From Saprospirales bacterium (GTDB taxonomy: Bacteria > Bacteroidota > Bacteroidia > Chitinophagales > Saprospiraceae): a stretch of DNA of 64,000 nt. The stretch is from NCBI GenBank assembly GCA_016719895.1, contig JADJYG010000002.1, positions 92,843 to 156,842 of the forward strand, written 5' to 3'. Under the pieces are notes generated by a model. That model had not been told where the DNA came from. It ran no database searches and saw nothing but the letters and a program-made list of their open reading frames with translations. This document shows positions 54,256 through 62,530 of the stretch, one piece after another; within the stretch, counting starts at the first letter, position 1, and each line of letters opens with the position of its first letter. Position numbers and translations under genes: made by a program.

Positions 54256-54651
54256 ATGCGCCATTGCATTGCATATATTCTTCTCTCTATTGCAGGAACA
54301 CTTCTGTTTCCCAGGCATGAATTATGCATAACGCATCCATTTGGTCACAAACCCCATCCTCCAGAAGAATATAGTCCCTGTGACCTGCACAAAATGTATA
54401 AAGGTGGCGATGCTACCTGGCTGCCACCAATGCATTGCGAGCACGCTTCGGCGATAACCAGCGCTTTCCCTTTGCCGCAGCACACGTCTGTACAACCAGA
54501 TTTTCAGGTTCTCTTCGTGGCCGTAGCAATTTTTCAATTTATTCCATTAATAAAGGGTACTGAAAGCGAAAAAATCGAAAGCCCGGAGGTTCGTTGTAAT
54601 TCCGGCCCGCCCTTATCTGCAAATTCACTTCGGGGCCCTCCACTTGTTTAA
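54256..54651 (+). CDS. Small exported His/Cys-containing protein upstream of an RND efflux operon
   Basis: The 131-residue product begins with a signal-like MRHCIAYILLSIAGTLLFP. It contains Cys and His clusters (HPFGHKPHPPEEYSPCDLHK and LPPMHCEHAS), a later hydrophobic helix (VLFVAVAIFQFIPLI) and a C-terminus ending SLRGPPLV. Small proteins with similar Cys/His content and an LRGPP-like end occur before RND efflux genes in Bacteroidota, in my recollection. A metal-related role is inference. TACCTTTG at 54240-54247 is very close to the ATG, so a leaderless transcript is possible. Starts at 54220 are less likely because they overlap that box. Confidence 0.6.
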   Translation: MRHCIAYILLSIAGTLLFPRHELCITHPFGHKPHPPEEYSPCDLHKMYKGGDATWLPPMHCEHASAITSAFPLPQHTSVQPDFQVLFVAVAIFQFIPLIKGTESEKIESPEVRCNSGPPLSANSLRGPPLV

Positions 54652-54883
54652 TTTCCACTCCCACCGGGGGCAACTCCTTCTTGCTTTATTTGAAGTAATA
54701 GGGTAATGAATTGCCATTTATCCCGCTCCCATCCCATTTTTTTCTAAAACCGCTTTTGTGATGCCGGACGCTGACTGACAATCGGGGAGTGTTCACGCAA
54801 CTGTGTCAACCCCACCCCCGACAATTGGGCCCAATGACGTGTGTCCAGGAAAGTGGTCTTTGTGGAATTAAACAAGCCAATAC
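54652..54883. other. Upstream region of the RND operon with a 12-bp palindrome
   Basis: No gene is seen. ATTGGGCCCAAT at 54824-54835 is a perfect palindrome 48 bases before the RND start and could be a regulator site. No clear TAnnTTTG box was found. Confidence 0.35.
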
Positions 54884-57800
54884 ATGATTAAATTATCTTT
54901 CCGAAACCCATATTTAGTGCTGGTGTTTGCCATCGCCGTGGCGGTGCTGGCGGCAGTGCTCATTTCCCGGATGCCGGTGGACATATTGCCCCAGTTCAAA
55001 AAATCCGCTATGCAAATCCTGACGCTCTATCCAGGCATGCCCGCCGAGGTAGTGGAAAAGGACATCACCAGCCGCATGGAGCGCTGGACAGGGCAATCGC
55101 CCGGCATCGAAAAGCAGGTGTCAAAAAGCATCATGGGCGTCAGCATTGTCACAAATTTTTATGGAGAGGACATTGACCCCGCCGAAGCAATGGCGAACTC
55201 CTCCTCCTACGCCATGAGCGATATGTACTACCAGCCGCCGGGTACCCTCCCGCCTATGATTCAGCCCTTCGATCCCACCGCCACCAAACCGCTCATGTTG
55301 CTCACAGCGAGCAGCGACATGAAGAGTGGCAAGGAACTCTACGACGTTGCCTACTACAGCCTGCGGCAAATGCTCTCTGGCGTGAAAGGTATCATCGCCC
55401 CGGCTGCTTACGGAGGAACGCTCCGACGTATCTACATCTACGTGGATCCCGCCAAACTGGAGGCGCTCGGCATTTCGCAAACGCAGGTCAACGACGCCAT
55501 ACAACAAAATACGACTATGATTCCCTCCGGCATCGCCCAAATCGGAGGCATCAACTACGGCATTGACGCCAAGGGTATGATTGTACTCGTGGAAGATTTC
55601 AATGATATCGTTATCACCTACAAAAACGGCAACCCTATTTATGTCAAAGATGTAGGACGGGCGGCAGATGCCAGCGCCATTCAGACTAACATTGCTCGGG
55701 TGGATGGTAGCGAGCAGGTTTATCTGCCCATTTTCAAGCGCCCTGGCGCCAACACCATCGCTGCCGTAAACGCGGTACAGGACGCCCTGCCGAATCTGCG
55801 GGAACGCCTGCCGGAGGACGTAAAGCTCGGTGTCATTTTCGACCAGTCCTCCTACGTCCGCAATGCCATCTCCGGCTTGGCGAATGCGGGGCTTGGCGGC
55901 TTGGCGCTCGTGGTGCTGGCGCTTCTGCTGTTTTTGGGTAACTTCCGCTCGGCGATCATTGTGTCCATCAGCCTGCCGCTGTCCGTGCTGTTCGCCTTCA
56001 TCGTATTGTACGCCACCGGACAAACCATCAACAGCATTACCCTCGGCGGGCTGGCGCTGGCGCTGGGCTTGTTGGTGGATAATTCCATCGTGGTGCTGGA
56101 AAATATCGACCGTCACCTGCAAATGGACAAGTCCAGGGAAGCAGCAGCAATAGACGCCGCCCTGGAAGTTGCAACACCCGTGCTGGCATCCACGCTGGTC
56201 ATCATCGCCGTCTTTTTCCCGGTGATGTTCCTGACGGGCATGGCGAAGTTCCTGTTTTCACCGCTTGCCATCACGGTGGGTGGCGCAATGATCGGTTCCT
56301 GCATTTTTTCGCTGACGCTCGTGCCGCTGGCTGCCGCCTATTTTTACAATAATGGAAAAAGCACGGACAGTCAATCTACGCCGCCGCAGCTGACTTCTTT
56401 CCAAAAAATAATTGAAAACGGACGGCAGCGCTACCAGCGCAGTTTGGAAAAAACGCTGCAACGGCGAAGGCCGGTGCTGCTCGGTACGGCTGCGCTGTTT
56501 GCCGGGTCTCTGTTTGTTCTGTTCAACCTCGGCTATGGCTCGTTCCCACGGTCCGACGTGGGGCAGATGGAAATCTCTGTACGCATGGAATCAGGGACGC
56601 CACTCGACAAGGCGCAGGAAACTATTGTCGCTATGGAGGAGGTGGTTCGGCAGGAAACGGGCGGCGATTTGGAACAAATCATCTCCAACATCGGTGTGTT
56701 CTACGACCTGCCCGCAGCCTACACGCCCAACTCCGGCACACAGGATGCCTTTATCGGTGTGCAGTTGAAAGAGGATCACGCCATAAGCATATTCGACTAC
56801 GCCAGCCGCCTGCGGCAAAAACTGAACCGTCAGTTCCCCGGTATCGAAATCGCTTTCAACACAGGCGGCATGATAACCGCAGCGCTCAACGAAGGCAAAC
56901 CTTCGCCCATCGAGGTGCAGGTGAAGGGTAACGACCTGCGGGTGCTGCGCCAAATCGCCGAGCGCATCCGGGACACGATCGCTCTGCTGCCCAACGCCCG
57001 GGATGTGCGTATCGTCCAGCGCATTGACCAGCCCTCCAAAAATATTGACATTGACCGCATCAAAGCTGCCGAACTCGGCGTGGAGCCAGCGGATGCCATA
57101 AAAAACGTCGTGTCGGCGTTGAACTCATCTGTCACTTTTGACAAGGCCTTCTGGATTGATCAAAAAAACGGAAACCACTACTTCGTCGGCGTCACCTACC
57201 CGGAAGCCCGCATTGACGACGAACAAGTGCTGGGCAATGTGACCGTTAGCAGCCGAACGCACGACAAACCAGTGCCGTTCCGCAATTTTTCCAATATCTC
57301 GGATGCTGTCAGCCCGGTGGAGCTGAATCACCACAACCTCACCAGGGAATTCAACGTGTACGTGAACGTGGAGGGAGCGGACATCGGCAGCGTTTCCGCA
57401 CAAATCCGCAGGCGGCTCGACGCCATGGAGTTTCCCAAAGGGTACGAGATAAATTTCCAGGGCGAGATAGCCACGATGACCAGTTCGTTCGGCGATCTGG
57501 GGATGGGGCTGGGACTGGCGGTTGTATTGGCTTTCCTCATCATTGTGCCGCTGTTCCGCTCGTTCGTGCAACCGCTGGTTATCATTTTCACTTTTCCACT
57601 TGCCATCATCGGCGTGGCGCTGTTCATGTGGCTGACAGGCGCCTACCTGAGCATCCAGTCCATCATGGGCATCATCATGATGGTGGGCATCGCCGTCAGC
57701 TACGGCAACATCCTGGTAGACAGGATAAACGTCCTAACCCGCAAAGGCGATGATATTCAGAAAGCGATTATTGCCGGGGCCGGCGACCGCTTCCGTCCCG

Positions 57801-57985
57801 TACTCATGACTGGGGCGACGACGATTTTCGGACTACTGCCCACGGCGCTTGCAACCAGTCCCGGCTCAGAGCCGAACGTGCCGCTCGCAGTTGCCGTCAT
57901 CGGTGGTACGTTCATGGCGACAGCGCTGACGCTGTACGTCATCCCCGTGCTGTATTCCTATTTTGTCACCTCTAAAAATGGATAA
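54884..57985 (+). CDS. RND-family efflux permease
   Basis: This 1,033-residue inner-membrane transporter has the RND layout: a first transmembrane helix (NPYLVLVFAIAVAVLAAVLI), two large periplasmic loops and eleven further helices in two groups. The relay region reads LGLLVDNSIVVLENIDRH, which resembles hydrophobe/amphiphile-type pumps more than the heavy-metal type. It exchanges protons for substrate and works with an adaptor and a TolC-like channel, both encoded immediately downstream (5- and 1-base gaps). The substrate is unknown; the His/Cys protein upstream hints at metals, while the relay motif argues for organic compounds. Confidence 0.92.
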   Translation: MIKLSFRNPYLVLVFAIAVAVLAAVLISRMPVDILPQFKKSAMQILTLYPGMPAEVVEKDITSRMERWTGQSPGIEKQVSKSIMGVSIVTNFYGEDIDPAEAMANSSSYAMSDMYYQPPGTLPPMIQPFDPTATKPLMLLTASSDMKSGKELYDVAYYSLRQMLSGVKGIIAPAAYGGTLRRIYIYVDPAKLEALGISQTQVNDAIQQNTTMIPSGIAQIGGINYGIDAKGMIVLVEDFNDIVITYKNGNPIYVKDVGRAADASAIQTNIARVDGSEQVYLPIFKRPGANTIAAVNAVQDALPNLRERLPEDVKLGVIFDQSSYVRNAISGLANAGLGGLALVVLALLLFLGNFRSAIIVSISLPLSVLFAFIVLYATGQTINSITLGGLALALGLLVDNSIVVLENIDRHLQMDKSREAAAIDAALEVATPVLASTLVIIAVFFPVMFLTGMAKFLFSPLAITVGGAMIGSCIFSLTLVPLAAAYFYNNGKSTDSQSTPPQLTSFQKIIENGRQRYQRSLEKTLQRRRPVLLGTAALFAGSLFVLFNLGYGSFPRSDVGQMEISVRMESGTPLDKAQETIVAMEEVVRQETGGDLEQIISNIGVFYDLPAAYTPNSGTQDAFIGVQLKEDHAISIFDYASRLRQKLNRQFPGIEIAFNTGGMITAALNEGKPSPIEVQVKGNDLRVLRQIAERIRDTIALLPNARDVRIVQRIDQPSKNIDIDRIKAAELGVEPADAIKNVVSALNSSVTFDKAFWIDQKNGNHYFVGVTYPEARIDDEQVLGNVTVSSRTHDKPVPFRNFSNISDAVSPVELNHHNLTREFNVYVNVEGADIGSVSAQIRRRLDAMEFPKGYEINFQGEIATMTSSFGDLGMGLGLAVVLAFLIIVPLFRSFVQPLVIIFTFPLAIIGVALFMWLTGAYLSIQSIMGIIMMVGIAVSYGNILVDRINVLTRKGDDIQKAIIAGAGDRFRPVLMTGATTIFGLLPTALATSPGSEPNVPLAVAVIGGTFMATALTLYVIPVLYSYFVTSKNG

Positions 57986-57990
57986 ATAAC

Positions 57991-59190
57991 ATGAAAACAA
58001 AATATTTTGCCCTTTTTCCGGCAGTCATCTTCCTGTTGACAAGCTGCCGGAACAAACGATCCGAACCACAAAACGCACCGGGAGGTACTGGCACCCCTAC
58101 CGTCGAAGTGATCAATCCCTCCCGCAACGCCTTCACTGCCGAGGTCGTCATCAGCGGCAAAGCCATGCCCAATCAAGTGGTCACGCTGCACGCTATGGAG
58201 AGCGGTTTTGTAACTACCATGCGCAAGAACATCGGCGACGCTGTGCAAAAGGGTGAAACCGTCGCTGTGCTGGAAAACCCCGAAATTGTGCAATTGCTCA
58301 AGCGCTCGGAAGCCGACCTGGAACGGGCACGGGCCGTCCTGCTCAAAACCGAAGCCAGCCTGCTGAAAATGCGGGCAATGGAACGGGCAGCAACCGCCGA
58401 AGCCGACCGTTTGAACGCTGTATTTGTTAAAACGCCCGGCCTTACCCCGGCAGTAGAAATAGAGCGGGCGCAGGCGGCGGCTGAGGCCGCAAAAGCTAAC
58501 GTGGACATCGCCCGGGCAGAAATCGAAGCTGCCAAAAAAGAGGTGTCGGCGCAAACTGCAGCCCGGGATGCCGCACAGATCCGCCTGGACCTGCTCACCG
58601 TCCGCGCGCCGTTTGCGGGCACCGTCACCCGCCGCTATGTGGACAACGGTGCGGCCATCCGCAGCGGCTTGTCGAACAGTAACCCACAGCCTATTGCCGA
58701 AATTCAGCAAACCCATCCTATCCGCCTGACCCTTCCGCTACCGGAATCGGATGCCGCTGCCGTCCAGGTAGGCATGAAAGCGACAATTATCTTCCCTGAA
58801 CTGCCAGGCAAGGATTTTCATGCGAAAGTCAGCCGCACCGCAGGAGCGATAGATCCTGCCTCCGGTACGATGCAAGTGGAAATTGACCTGCCGAACCCCA
58901 GCGGCGCCATTAAGCCCGGTATGTACGCCAAAGTTTCCATGCAAATCGAGAGTAAAAGGGATGTGATTTCGCTGCCCGTCACAACGCAGGGAGTGGACAA
59001 AGGCGAGTATTTCCTCTTGTTGGTAAAAGACGGCAAGGTGGAGCGCATTCCGCTGAAAAAAGGGCTGGCGAACAAGGACTTTTTTGAGCTGCTGAATGCC
59101 GGTCTGGACGAAACAGCGCAGGTTATCGTGCAGGGCAAAGGCTTGGTGAGAGAGGGGCAAATTGTTGAACCCATTTTAAAAACGAATTGA
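57991..59190 (+). CDS. RND periplasmic adaptor (membrane fusion protein)
   Basis: The 399-residue protein begins with a lipoprotein signal (AVIFLLTSC, Cys 19). It has the adaptor order: a lipoyl-like half, an alpha-helical hairpin (about 85-195, Ala/Glu/Arg-rich coiled coil), the second lipoyl half (VRAPFAGTVTRRYVDNGAAI), a beta-barrel and a membrane-proximal domain. It links the permease to the outer-membrane channel. It starts 5 bases after the permease stop. Confidence 0.93.
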   Translation: MKTKYFALFPAVIFLLTSCRNKRSEPQNAPGGTGTPTVEVINPSRNAFTAEVVISGKAMPNQVVTLHAMESGFVTTMRKNIGDAVQKGETVAVLENPEIVQLLKRSEADLERARAVLLKTEASLLKMRAMERAATAEADRLNAVFVKTPGLTPAVEIERAQAAAEAAKANVDIARAEIEAAKKEVSAQTAARDAAQIRLDLLTVRAPFAGTVTRRYVDNGAAIRSGLSNSNPQPIAEIQQTHPIRLTLPLPESDAAAVQVGMKATIIFPELPGKDFHAKVSRTAGAIDPASGTMQVEIDLPNPSGAIKPGMYAKVSMQIESKRDVISLPVTTQGVDKGEYFLLLVKDGKVERIPLKKGLANKDFFELLNAGLDETAQVIVQGKGLVREGQIVEPILKTN

Positions 59191-59191
59191 C

Positions 59192-60538
59192 ATGAAGATT
59201 AACATTCAGATAGCAATCGGTTTTTTTTCCCTTTTGTTCTATACGAACCGGGTGAACGCCCAAAGCATCCCCCTTTCCATCAATCTCGAAACCGTACTCA
59301 CCCTGGCCGGCGCCAACAACCTGACCATCGAGGAGTACCGCCACCGGCAAGCACTCGCTACCGCCAACCTTACCCGCGCGAAGGAATGGTGGCTGCCGGA
59401 ACTGTCGGCTGGCGCTGCCACGCACCAACTCTGGGGCGCCGTGATGAACGGTAACGGGCGCTTCTTCCTCGACGTAGAACGCAGCAACCTCTGGGTGGGC
59501 GCACAGGCCAGTCTGTCGTGGGATTTTTCAGAAGACATTTTTATAACAAACGCAGCGAAACGCCGGGCTGTGGCGATGCAATATTTCTCGCAAGCCGAGC
59601 GCAACAAGGCGCTGCTGCAAACTATCGAAGCTTATTACGACTTCCTCGCCGCACAGCTTTCCGTGCAGGCCTGGCAGCAGTTGACGGCGCAGGCGGACAG
59701 TATTGCCCGGCAGGTAAATGTACAGGCGCAGGCTGGCCTGCGTTACGAGTCGGAAGCGCTTTTGGCAAAAGCCAATCTCAGCCACCTGAGAGTAGAGACG
59801 CTGAATAGTCGGGCAGAGTTTGGCAAAAAAACGGCGGCCCTCATCCGCTTGCTCAACCTCGACCCTGGCACAGAGCTGCTCAGTGTGGACACGCTGCTCA
59901 CCCCTTTAGCATTGGCAAACGGAAATTTCACAGCAGCCTCTTTCGAGTCCGCCCACCAGCTCCGCCCGGAACTGCGGGGCATGGAACTGGGCTTGCAGGC
60001 GCTCCAGGCAGAAAAGAAAACCACCATCGCCGGGTTGTTCTTGCCTGAACTACGGGTGGGCGCCCATGCTTCCCAGTTCGGCGGCCTGCTGGAAAACGTG
60101 GAACCAATGGACCCGGTGGCTTTCCCCTCCACCGATGTCCTGTACCCCACCCAGTCGGTCAATGCTGCCCTGACTTGGCGCATCCCGCTCGGCAGGCTCA
60201 CCTATGCCGGAGAACGAAAGCAGTATGACGCCCGCATTGTCCTCCAGCAAACCCAAATCGAGCAGATGCAGGCGCAGGTGAACGGTGAAATTATTGGCGC
60301 CCGCGCCCAACTACTGGCCGCAAAAGAACAAATGGACCTGGCAAAAGAGGGCAGCGAACTGGCAGACAAGGCACTCCGGCAAAGCATGCAGCGTCAAGCG
60401 CTTGGCACGGTGCGCCCCTTCGAGGTTCTACAAGCACAAGAAGTTTTCATCAAAACCCACTTGGACCACGTGCAGGCGGTGGTTGTTCATAATAAGGCAC
60501 AGTATAGGCTTTGGGTGGCAATGGGGAACAATTTGTGA
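59192..60538 (+). CDS. TolC-family outer-membrane efflux protein
   Basis: The 448-residue protein has a signal peptide (up to about VNAQSIPLS) followed by two internally related alpha-helical halves typical of TolC trimers, rich in Ala/Gln/Leu (e.g. LQALQAEKKTTIAGLFLPEL). It provides the exit duct for the RND pump encoded before it; the start lies 1 base after the adaptor stop, so the three genes form one operon. Confidence 0.92.
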   Translation: MKINIQIAIGFFSLLFYTNRVNAQSIPLSINLETVLTLAGANNLTIEEYRHRQALATANLTRAKEWWLPELSAGAATHQLWGAVMNGNGRFFLDVERSNLWVGAQASLSWDFSEDIFITNAAKRRAVAMQYFSQAERNKALLQTIEAYYDFLAAQLSVQAWQQLTAQADSIARQVNVQAQAGLRYESEALLAKANLSHLRVETLNSRAEFGKKTAALIRLLNLDPGTELLSVDTLLTPLALANGNFTAASFESAHQLRPELRGMELGLQALQAEKKTTIAGLFLPELRVGAHASQFGGLLENVEPMDPVAFPSTDVLYPTQSVNAALTWRIPLGRLTYAGERKQYDARIVLQQTQIEQMQAQVNGEIIGARAQLLAAKEQMDLAKEGSELADKALRQSMQRQALGTVRPFEVLQAQEVFIKTHLDHVQAVVVHNKAQYRLWVAMGNNL

Positions 60539-60606
60539 TAATAGGCAGGCGCCCCATGGAGGAGTTCCCAGCCGCTACCTATTTTTCCGGCCAAAACAAA
60601 TCCCCT

Positions 60607-62055
60607 ATGCGTATTCGAACTACCCTGCTATTTACCCTGCTCTGGCTTTGCCCGGCGCTCCGCGCTCAAACGCTAGTTTCCTCGACCCTGCTGGGTTCCA
60701 AAACCAAAGCGCAGCTCGCCAGCCAGTTCAACTTGCCGATTTTTCAATACGGAGTTAAATACTACCGTATAACCTACACCACCACCGGCGTGCAGGGTTT
60801 GCCCGACACGGCATCCGGCCTGGTGGTCGTGCCCGACGACGCCAGCAAAGTTTACCCCCGCCTGGTGTACCAACACGGCACCTCCGGCACCAGGTACGAT
60901 GTGCCTTCGTTCAACGTGCTCTCCGGTGGAGAAGGCACCATCGGGCAATTGTTCGGGGGCCTGGGCTATGTCGCCCTGCTGCCAGATTACCTCGGCCTGG
61001 GCCTGTCCGACGGTTTTCACCCCTACGTACACGCTGAAAGCGAAGCATCCGTCGCCATTGACATGCTCCGGGCCTTGCCGGCGTTCAGCGCCCAGTACGG
61101 CCTGCACACCAACGCCCAATTGTTCATGACCGGCTATTCGCAAGGCGGCCACGCTTCCATGGCATTGCACCGAAAAGTGGAGACGGAATTGCAAACCGAA
61201 TTTACCGCCACCGCTGCAGCGCACCTGAGCGGGCCGTACAGCATTGGTGAAGTGATGCGCGCGCTGATCCTCTCCGACAGCGTTTACCTGCACCCCGCGT
61301 ATTTGCCCAACACCATCCTGTCGTACCAAAAGGTTTACGGCAATCTGTTCGGCCAAATTTCGGAAGTGTTCAAAGCCCCGTACGCCACGCCCGTTGCTGC
61401 ATTTTACAACGGTACCATCACGTTGAACCAGTTGAACAGCCAGCTCATCAGCCTGCTGACGGCAAACGAGGGCGCGTCCCGGCCCTTGCGCATGCTCCAG
61501 CCGGATGTGGTGCAGGAGGTCCGCAACGATCCGGATCATCCGTTCAACATCGCCCTGCGCGCCAACAACGTGTATGACTGGGCGCCCGCTGCGCCCACGC
61601 GTATTTTTTACTGTATGGCCGACGACCAGGTGCCTTATCTGAACAGCATCGTAGCGCGCGACAGTATGCTGGCCCTTGGCGCCGCCAACCTCGTCGCTAC
61701 GGATGTAAAACCAGGCGCCAATCACGGCGGTTGTGTCGAGCCGGCGCTCAGCAGTACGTTGTTCTTTTTTGCCGGCTACCAGCAGGTAGGGGTATTCACC
61801 GCCGCCGGCGAACCGGCCGTTCAGCCGCTGACGCTGCAACCCAACCCGGCAACGGCATTTATCCGCCTGGAACAGCTGCCGGCTGGCGCCTCCGTTCGAA
61901 TTGTCGATCTGGGCGGACGCCTGTGCCTGGCTTCATGCATTTCTGCCTCCGGGACCGCCGTGCTGGATATTTCCGGACTCGGCAGCGGGCTATACCTCGT
62001 CCGCTGCCAATCGGAAAACGCGGTATGGCTGGGAAAACTGATCGTGCAACACTAA
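60607..62055 (+). CDS. Secreted alpha/beta-hydrolase (lipase-like) with T9SS type A tail
   Basis: This 482-residue protein has a signal peptide (MRIRTTLLFTLLWLCPALRA) and an alpha/beta-hydrolase domain of secretory-lipase type. The nucleophile is S178 in MTGYSQGGHAS; LVYQHGTSGTRYD near residue 90 is a probable oxyanion segment, and late acidic and His residues (MADDQVPYL, GANHGGCVEP) complete the triad. The C-terminal 75 residues are a T9SS type A tail (LQPNPATAFIRLEQ). It probably acts outside the cell on esters; the natural substrate is unknown. The ATG at 60607 gives the signal peptide; earlier starts overlap the TolC gene. Confidence 0.88.
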   Translation: MRIRTTLLFTLLWLCPALRAQTLVSSTLLGSKTKAQLASQFNLPIFQYGVKYYRITYTTTGVQGLPDTASGLVVVPDDASKVYPRLVYQHGTSGTRYDVPSFNVLSGGEGTIGQLFGGLGYVALLPDYLGLGLSDGFHPYVHAESEASVAIDMLRALPAFSAQYGLHTNAQLFMTGYSQGGHASMALHRKVETELQTEFTATAAAHLSGPYSIGEVMRALILSDSVYLHPAYLPNTILSYQKVYGNLFGQISEVFKAPYATPVAAFYNGTITLNQLNSQLISLLTANEGASRPLRMLQPDVVQEVRNDPDHPFNIALRANNVYDWAPAAPTRIFYCMADDQVPYLNSIVARDSMLALGAANLVATDVKPGANHGGCVEPALSSTLFFFAGYQQVGVFTAAGEPAVQPLTLQPNPATAFIRLEQLPAGASVRIVDLGGRLCLASCISASGTAVLDISGLGSGLYLVRCQSENAVWLGKLIVQH

Positions 62056-62090
62056 AAGCCCCGCAACAAACTCTACGCAAACCGCTTTTT

Positions 62091-62522
62091 ATGAAACACT
62101 TAGTTCTTCTCAACCTGTTTTTGTTAATTTCTTTTCCGGGTTTAACCCAAAAGAGCGGAAAAGCCGGCCAAGCCATTCGAGCCGTCATGGCAGCGCAGGA
62201 AGCCGCCTGGAACCGGGGCGACCTGGAGGCGTTCATGGAAGGCTACTGGCGCTCCGACAGCCTCACCTTCATCGGTTCAAAGGGGCTGACCTTGGGCTGG
62301 AGGCAAACGCTGGAAAATTACCAAAAAGGTTATCCGGACCGGGACGCCATGGGCAAACTGCGGTTTACCCTGGTTTCCGTTGAACTGCTGTCGCCCAAAA
62401 GTGCATTTGTCATCGGGAAATGGCATCTCGCCCGCAATGCCGGCGACCTCAGCGGGCATTTTACCTTGTTATGGAAAAAAATCAAGGGTCACTGGGTAAT
62501 TGTTGCCGACCACTCCAGCTAA
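62091..62522 (+). CDS. Exported NTF2-like (DUF4440/SnoaL-type) protein
   Basis: The 143-residue protein has a signal peptide (MKHLVLLNLFLLISFPGLTQ) and one NTF2-like cone domain (AAQEAAWNRGDLEAFMEGYW, later HFTLLWKKIKGHWVIVADHS). Such domains bind small ligands or act as simple hydrolases or isomerases; no catalytic residues can be assigned here. It follows the lipase-like gene by 35 bases on the same strand and may be cotranscribed. It ends 8 bases from the convergent receptor gene. Confidence 0.82.
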   Translation: MKHLVLLNLFLLISFPGLTQKSGKAGQAIRAVMAAQEAAWNRGDLEAFMEGYWRSDSLTFIGSKGLTLGWRQTLENYQKGYPDRDAMGKLRFTLVSVELLSPKSAFVIGKWHLARNAGDLSGHFTLLWKKIKGHWVIVADHSS

Positions 62523-62530
62523 GGCCTGGC

